Of a DNA stretch of 64,000 bases, positions 59,296 to 64,000 are shown one piece after another; position 1 is the first letter of the stretch; the number at the start of each line of letters is the position of its first letter. The notes beneath the pieces were generated by a model. That model searched no databases, was not told the DNA's origin, and saw only the letters and a program-made list of their open reading frames with translations. The translations under genes were made by a program, and so were the position numbers. Origin of the DNA: an uncultured Acetatifactor sp. (lineage in GTDB: Bacteria; Bacillota; Clostridia; Lachnospirales; Lachnospiraceae); assembly GCA_910584435.1 (NCBI GenBank), contig CAJUAP010000020.1:1-64000 (forward strand), written 5' to 3'.

Positions 59296-60831
59296 TTATC
59301 GTTTTATTTTCTTTGTGGTATTCTTCTCGAATTCCACCTCACGCACTTTTAACTTATAGATGCGTTTATAGAGGGGTGCCGTCTTGTTATACTCATCAAT
59401 CAATTTCTGCAGTTCGGCGGGCACATCCTTCACTTTCTTCTTGGCCGCATATTCAAGATCAGGGAAAATCTCCGCCTCAATCACGCCTTCACAGTCGCGC
59501 ACAATCACTTCCTGCACCAGCCGTTTCTCACCCAGCTTGTTCTCAATCTCCTCCGGGGATACATTCTCGCCGTTGGGCGTGATGATTAAGTTCTTCTTAC
59601 GTCCGGTGAGAAACAGGAAGCCGTCTTCATCCACATATCCCAAATCGCCGGTCTTCAGCCATCCGTCCTCCAATGTCTGCGCCGTTTCCTCCGGCATTTT
59701 GTAATACCCCTCCATGACGCTGCTGCCCTTGACCCATATCTCTTCCTCTACAATTTTAACCCGGCAGTTCGGCATACATTTTCCTACCGAACCTGCCTTC
59801 ATGGCGTGATTGCAGTTGGTGCTGATGACAGGCGCACACTCCGTCATACCATACCCCTGAAGAATGGTAATACCATACCTGCGGAACAAATCAATGTATT
59901 TGGGATTTAAGTACGCGCCGCCGCTGCAGACTGTGTGAAACTGCTTTCCGAACACCTTGGCCTTAATGATCGGCGCCGGAATCAGTGCCGCCTCTTCCAG
60001 CTTTTTCGCCAGCGTTTCCACCATAAGGGGCACCATCAGAATCATATTCGGCTCAAAGAGCTTGATATTCTGGGCTACCCGGAGAAGAGAATCATTGATG
60101 CAGATGACGGCTCCTATGGATGTTCCCTTTAAAATATCCATGCTCAGGCAATAGGCATGGTGTATGGGAAGCACACTCATCACCACCATTCCCGGCTCAT
60201 ACCCCATATCCAGGGCAGTGGCGTTTTCTGCAAGATTTCTGTGGGTCAGCATAACGCCCTTGCTCTTCCCGGTGGTGCCGGATGTAAACATGATGGTTGC
60301 CAGATCCTCCGGCTTCGGATGGCAGTCTGCATCCGGTGCTGCTCCGGCGATAAGCTCCCACATGGACAGCGCATTGTCAACCCTGCTCTCAGGTTCCATG
60401 GCGATAAGATGCTTCAAACCGCTGCACTGTTTTGATGCTTTCAGCGCCGCTTCCTTCTTGGTTCCATCATATACCAGGGTCGTCACATCCGCCCTGTCAA
60501 TCAGCTCGCACAAATCCTCCGAAGGAAGATTTGCATCCAGCGGCACCGCCACGCTGCCGCTGCTGGTAATACCATAGTAAGCCGTAATCCACGCGTAGGA
60601 AGTAGCTCCTATGACGGCGATATGTTTTCCCCGTTCTGAAAGCTCTGACAGTACTGCCGCAAAACGCTCACTGTCATCTCTGAGCTGGGTATATGTCTTC
60701 GCCTCAACCTTTGTCTCCTTCTTTCCGCCTTCACCGGCACTCCTTACCTTATACCTGACGGCATCCTGCGCACCATATGCTTTTGCCGCCTCTGTAAGCA
60801 GTTCATATATCGTACTCCGCAATTCATTCAT
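59296..60831 (-). CDS. AMP-forming acyl ligase (acyl-CoA or acyl-ACP synthetase)
   Basis: A 511-residue ANL-superfamily enzyme. The P-loop TSGTTGKSKGVMLTH begins at residue 183, the substrate-site strand reads GYGMTECAPV, the ribose-binding Asp is in LKTGDLGYVDEDGFLFLTGR, and the C-terminal domain ends with NTTKKIKR, carrying the usual late lysine. It would activate a carboxylic acid (fatty, aryl or amino acid) as the adenylate and load it on CoA or on the carrier protein encoded next to it. It is the last gene of a hydrolase-condensation-carrier-ligase series. Substrate unknown. Confidence 0.92.
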   Translation of the reverse strand: MNELRSTIYELLTEAAKAYGAQDAVRYKVRSAGEGGKKETKVEAKTYTQLRDDSERFAAVLSELSERGKHIAVIGATSYAWITAYYGITSSGSVAVPLDANLPSEDLCELIDRADVTTLVYDGTKKEAALKASKQCSGLKHLIAMEPESRVDNALSMWELIAGAAPDADCHPKPEDLATIMFTSGTTGKSKGVMLTHRNLAENATALDMGYEPGMVVMSVLPIHHAYCLSMDILKGTSIGAVICINDSLLRVAQNIKLFEPNMILMVPLMVETLAKKLEEAALIPAPIIKAKVFGKQFHTVCSGGAYLNPKYIDLFRRYGITILQGYGMTECAPVISTNCNHAMKAGSVGKCMPNCRVKIVEEEIWVKGSSVMEGYYKMPEETAQTLEDGWLKTGDLGYVDEDGFLFLTGRKKNLIITPNGENVSPEEIENKLGEKRLVQEVIVRDCEGVIEAEIFPDLEYAAKKKVKDVPAELQKLIDEYNKTAPLYKRIYKLKVREVEFEKNTTKKIKR

Positions 60832-60852
60832 TTTTGCCTCTCAATCTAGTTC

Positions 60853-60989
60853 CGCAGTGCGCTTTAGCGCACTTTTCCCCTTCCAAGCCCCTTGAATCCG
60901 GAAGAATTTCCTGCCGCTGGCGCGTCAGTAAATCCTTCCGGGGCTTGTCCGCTGCTGTTTTTTGCTTGTCCGGTCCGTTGCTGTTTTTT
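60853..60989 (-). repeat. small hairpin and a duplicated 21-26-base segment between carrier and ligase genes
   Basis: AGTGCGCTTTAGCGCACT at 60853-60870 is a perfect hairpin. GCTTGTCC...GCTGTTTTTT occurs twice in a row (60943-60963 and 60964-60989). It lies in the 195-base gap before the ligase start, so the ligase may have its own expression control. Confidence 0.6.
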
Positions 60990-61026
60990 ATATACGACTT
61001 GACACTACCATTCCGGATTTCCTTCC

Positions 61027-61260
61027 TCAGGAAATCCTTGCAAGATAGTCCGCTGCTTCCTGCACAGTGCGGATATTGGCAGCTTCTTCCTGGTCAATCT
61101 CCACATCCAGCGCCTCTTCCACCTCGCCCAGCATACTCATGAAATCAAATGAAGTAAACCCCAGATCCTCCATAAAACGCGATTCCGGCTTGATATCCTC
61201 CTTCTTGACTTCCACATAATTTACAATAATATCTGCCAATGTATCAAACATTGCTGCCAT
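61027..61260 (-). CDS. acyl/peptidyl carrier protein
   Basis: A 77-residue carrier protein. The phosphopantetheine site lies in EDLGFTSFDFMSMLGEVEE, with Ser37 in place of the usual DSL context (TSFD). The four-helix acidic shape is otherwise normal. It is separate from the primary fatty-acid cluster (no fab genes near) and lies between the condensation protein and the acyl ligase, so it is likely a dedicated carrier of this pathway. The ATG at 61260 or at 61251 may start it. A phosphopantetheinyl transferase is not in the window. Confidence 0.9.
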   Translation of the reverse strand: MAAMFDTLADIIVNYVEVKKEDIKPESRFMEDLGFTSFDFMSMLGEVEEALDVEIDQEEAANIRTVQEAADYLARIS

Positions 61261-61371
61261 CCTTTCCTGTCTCCACTGTCCTCTGCACAGCGTATTCCTG
61301 CGTCAACATTTTACCATAATTTCATTCGCTTAAAGGGGGTGTTTACACACCCTCTTGCGCATATAATTTCC

Positions 61372-62775
61372 TTATATCAGCTTGATAATATCCCCTATCT
61401 TCAGATTCGGGCACTCCGTTCCCTTGAACATAATCTTGCAGATATAATAATAAAAATACTCAAGCTGTTCCCTGCTATACGCCCTGGTCTGATGTTCAAA
61501 GCTGAAATCAAGACCGTTATCCTCCGGCCTGTGCATTACAGTGAGGTACATGCCGTCCGAATAATACCCATTACAATATCTCTTTGTCTTATACCTGATA
61601 TCTCCCAGATCCGTCAGTCCCTTTTCCCTCAATGTTGCAGGCTGGTATGTGAGAGACACCGTCTCATATCCCATACCCTGGGGCGGCTGATAGCACTGCC
61701 CTCTGTAAGAGAGATATTCCGCCGGGTTAAAATTCACATACCGGAAGACTTCATTCTGCCTGTCTCTAATCTCCTGAATTCCTTCCAGAAAGCTCTTATC
61801 CTCGGATATCACCGTCCGGAATGGAAAACAATGGATTCTTGTGCCGCCTGATTTTTTCTCCAGAAGCGTTGCTCTGCGGGCATATGCAATCTGCATTGAC
61901 ACATCATCACACTGATTCAGTTTCTGCAGATACGTCCGTATTCCCATAATCAGCAGGCATTGCAGAGAAATATGCTGCTCCTGGCAGAATGTCATAAGCC
62001 TTCTTGTAGGTTCCTCTTCCAGATGGAAAATGTCTATGGCTGCCACAAAGCTATCCGAGCCTGTAGGCGCCGCACGAAGATTCGGGTTGCCTGCGGCCGC
62101 TCTGGCTTCTTCCAGTTTCTTTGTTCCCTCTATTCCGCAGTAGACAGGCTCCGACTCCTGAATCAATTTGTAAAAATACTCCCGATCCCTTGCCTGTGCC
62201 TTGCTGCCGGCCTCGTAAGCCAGATCCTTCTCCACCTGTTCAATATAGGAACGCATATCGGAAGGATAGGGAATGCCCTCAAAATTAGCGCTGCAGTACA
62301 GCTCTATCACATCCTTCATAAAACAAATCAGGGACTGGGCATCCATGAATCTGTGATCCCCCGCAATAAACATTCCCTCAAAACCATCCGGCATCTTAAT
62401 AATGACCACCCTGTTCATGGGCGCATCCTCCTGATCGAAGGGAATGCGCGTCCATGCTGTCATCTCGGCTTCCGCCTCTTCCATGGTCTTATCCGAGAAA
62501 TCCACAAATTCAATCTCACGTTCTTCTTTATCGGCAATATATTGATACCACTGGTCTTCCTTTTTGTCATACGCAAGCCTCGCCCGCATGGATTCGCAGC
62601 GGTCATAAGCCTTATAAATTGCTTTCCGCAGCTCATCAATATTGAGCTGGAACTCAATGGTAAGGCTTGTGCCCACATTCAATATTTCCTTTCCGGGACT
62701 GTACTGCGCATAATAATTATGAAATTTCTGCGCCACTGTCAGCGGGTATGCTTTGTGACCTTTTCTTGTATTCAT
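61372..62775 (-). CDS. stand-alone condensation-domain protein (NRPS-like acyltransferase)
   Basis: A 467-residue protein starting at ATG 62775 behind AGGAGAAG; an in-frame ATG at 62943 would add an unrelated 56 residues. It begins with the C-domain opening AYPLTVAQKFHNYYAQYSPG. The active-site motif is DHRFMDA near residue 140, so the second His and the Asp of HHxxxDG are kept and the first His is Asp. Later C-domain segments such as DVSMQIAYARR and a QPPQGMGYETVSLTYQPA region are present. Such proteins (compare PapA-type enzymes) join an acyl or peptidyl group on a carrier to an amine or alcohol. There are no adenylation or thioesterase domains in the same chain. Confidence 0.88.
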   Translation of the reverse strand: MNTRKGHKAYPLTVAQKFHNYYAQYSPGKEILNVGTSLTIEFQLNIDELRKAIYKAYDRCESMRARLAYDKKEDQWYQYIADKEEREIEFVDFSDKTMEEAEAEMTAWTRIPFDQEDAPMNRVVIIKMPDGFEGMFIAGDHRFMDAQSLICFMKDVIELYCSANFEGIPYPSDMRSYIEQVEKDLAYEAGSKAQARDREYFYKLIQESEPVYCGIEGTKKLEEARAAAGNPNLRAAPTGSDSFVAAIDIFHLEEEPTRRLMTFCQEQHISLQCLLIMGIRTYLQKLNQCDDVSMQIAYARRATLLEKKSGGTRIHCFPFRTVISEDKSFLEGIQEIRDRQNEVFRYVNFNPAEYLSYRGQCYQPPQGMGYETVSLTYQPATLREKGLTDLGDIRYKTKRYCNGYYSDGMYLTVMHRPEDNGLDFSFEHQTRAYSREQLEYFYYYICKIMFKGTECPNLKIGDIIKLI

Positions 62776-62979
62776 ACACTCTTCTCCTGCTTTATTCCCA
62801 CATGTAATGACCAAATCAGCACAGCTGACTTTGTGAAGCCGCTTCAGCGAGCATAATCCATATTCCATGGCCCGGCGAATACCGCGAGGGTCAAATGCTT
62901 CTCTGTCTGCTGCGGGGAATTTGATTCTCGCCATGTCCTGCACTTTCGCTTCAGGACTGCTTCTATGATATACCGCTCT

Positions 62980-64000
62980 CTATGCCATAATTTCCTCTGC
63001 AAACTCTGTCAATGCCTTTTCATATGCCTCCATGTCCTTATAATAACTTTCCGCATGGGATGCCCCCTCCACAATTAACTTCCGTTTGGGCGAGCGGCAA
63101 TTATCATAGATTTCATGACACATGCTGCAGGGTACAAAAGTATCCTCCGAACCATGAATGAAGAGAATGGGCACCTTCGCCTTCTGTACCTCACGTCTGG
63201 CATTGCACTCATCCATACCGTATCCCGCTAACTTCCTGTTGAGCAGGTCTGCTCCCTGAATTGCAGGGAAAGCCGGCAAATGGTACATATGGTTGAGTAC
63301 ATGGGTAAAAACTTCCTTTGGCGAGGTAAAACCGCAGTCGGACACGATTCCTTTCACATTAGCCGGAAGCTCCAATCCGCTTGTCATCAGCACTGTGGCT
63401 CCTCCCATGGATGTTCCGTGGAGCATAATCTTAATATCCCCGCCGCATTCCCCTATCACCCAATGAATCCAGCTGAGTGCATCCTGCCTGTCCAGACATC
63501 CGAATCCTATATACTTTCCCTCGCTCTCGCCATGCGCCCTTGCATCAGGCAGCAGCATGGCATATCCGTGTTTTAAAAAGTAATCTGCAATGGCCACATG
63601 ATTGCTGAGGCCCTCCCCTGTATAACCGTGAAAGCAGATTACTATTTTTGCGTCTGCTTCCTCTGTGCCAGCCGCGTTTTCCGACCTCATTACTCCGTCT
63701 GTTTCCTCTGTCTTCGCTGCTTTAACCGCACTGCCTGCTTCCACCGTCTTAATTGCCGGGAAGTATGTGGCATGAAGCTTCAGCCCGTCATAGGATGTAA
63801 TATATACATCCCTGTGAGGCTGCGCCATCACAAATTTTTTCCGCTCTTCCATCAGAGGAAAATACTTTTCCCAGTCTGTGCCTGACATTTTCGTTGTCCG
63901 TTCCGTCTTCGCGTTTCCACGCTTCATGGTGCGGTTATAGAAATACACCGTCTCTCCAATACCTGCAGCAGCCAGAAGACCGGCGGCGGCAGCAATATTT
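62980..64000 (-). CDS. membrane-anchored alpha/beta hydrolase (5' end beyond the window)
   Basis: The frame is open to the window edge, so the start is outside; a GTG at 63948 is not the true start because the upstream codons continue as IAAAAGLLAAAGIGETVYFY, the end of a membrane helix. The hydrolase domain has FHGYTGEGLSNH (oxyanion loop), nucleophile GTSMGG, acid in FIHGSEDTFVP and His in EGASHAESYY: a full Ser-Asp-His triad of the serine aminopeptidase/BAAT-like group. A Glu/Ala-rich insert lies at about 75-100 of the visible part. It is first in the four-gene series and may release or modify the product at the outer face of the membrane. Confidence 0.88.
   Translation of the reverse strand, partial: NIAAAAGLLAAAGIGETVYFYNRTMKRGNAKTERTTKMSGTDWEKYFPLMEERKKFVMAQPHRDVYITSYDGLKLHATYFPAIKTVEAGSAVKAAKTEETDGVMRSENAAGTEEADAKIVICFHGYTGEGLSNHVAIADYFLKHGYAMLLPDARAHGESEGKYIGFGCLDRQDALSWIHWVIGECGGDIKIMLHGTSMGGATVLMTSGLELPANVKGIVSDCGFTSPKEVFTHVLNHMYHLPAFPAIQGADLLNRKLAGYGMDECNARREVQKAKVPILFIHGSEDTFVPCSMCHEIYDNCRSPKRKLIVEGASHAESYYKDMEAYEKALTEFAEEIMA

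Noticed and set aside
59070..59582. 170-residue frame on the plus strand
   Set aside because: It is antisense to the acyl ligase gene and its composition is not protein-like.
62776..62943. N-terminal extension of the condensation protein
   Set aside because: The extension has no ribosome site and does not resemble a C-domain start, while the ATG at 62775 has AGGAGAAG. I cannot exclude it fully.

Overview
The window looks like chromosomal DNA of a spore-forming, gut-type member of the Clostridia, most likely a Lachnospiraceae. The clues are spoVA genes, AgrC/LytTR two-component systems next to ABC half-transporters, a glucuronate/pectin locus, chemotaxis and c-di-GMP proteins, moderate GC and strong AGGAGG ribosome sites. 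No phage module, rRNA operon or CRISPR array is visible. The genus is an inference; no marker gene here fixes it.

Layout. 1-2000: accessory debris (transposase, GNAT and chemoreceptor remnants) around two small unknown genes. 2050-4900: an unknown gene, a large protein with two metallopeptidase-type domains (eCIS core/DUF4157 plus an M35-like domain) and an HTH-receiver fusion regulator with a palindromic operator. 5000-12050: a D,D-carboxypeptidase, two exported proteins and a membrane receptor with a C-terminal EAL phosphodiesterase. 12346-12416: tRNA-Gly(CCC). 12976-18075: an aromatic-acid operon (iorA, iorB, paaK, ACT protein). 18076-18756: repeat-rich DNA with a long hairpin and a MITE-like element that forms the end of the next gene. 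18731-26123: ABC-ABC-LytTR-AgrC-ABC cluster 1. 26391-28396: decayed GNAT, ATPase and YhcG nuclease genes. 28609-32779: uxuB, uxuA and a divergent AraC regulator. 32852-36079: carB without carA. 36193-40488: DUF2200, ANT(6), a GH28 pectinase and a SUFU-domain protein. 40761-46784: LytTR-AgrC-ABC-ABC cluster 2. 47310-52576: hemerythrin-receiver fusion, lipoprotein, SpoVAC, chemoreceptor. 52600-54460: HAD, transposase and epimerase remnants around an intact ybjQ-like gene. 54452-58911: MATE pump, GNAT with a leader peptide, AraC regulator, SpoVAA-SpoVAB. 59296-64000: acyl/AMP ligase, carrier protein, stand-alone condensation protein and membrane-anchored hydrolase.

How genes work together. The carrier-protein cluster at the right end has the minimal parts of an NRPS-like assembly line on separate polypeptides; its product is unknown, and it is the best candidate for an undescribed pathway. 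The GH28 enzyme and uxuAB fit pectin and uronate use. IorAB plus PaaK could activate arylacetates and carboxylate them to aromatic 2-oxoacids, or run the other way.

Two sequence-level patterns stand out. Many intergenic regions carry local tandem copies (26-46 bp) of the adjoining gene end or ribosome-site region, sometimes lengthening the protein tail. A short motif reading GGAACTGGAATAG on the minus strand sits against ribosome sites at several unrelated genes.
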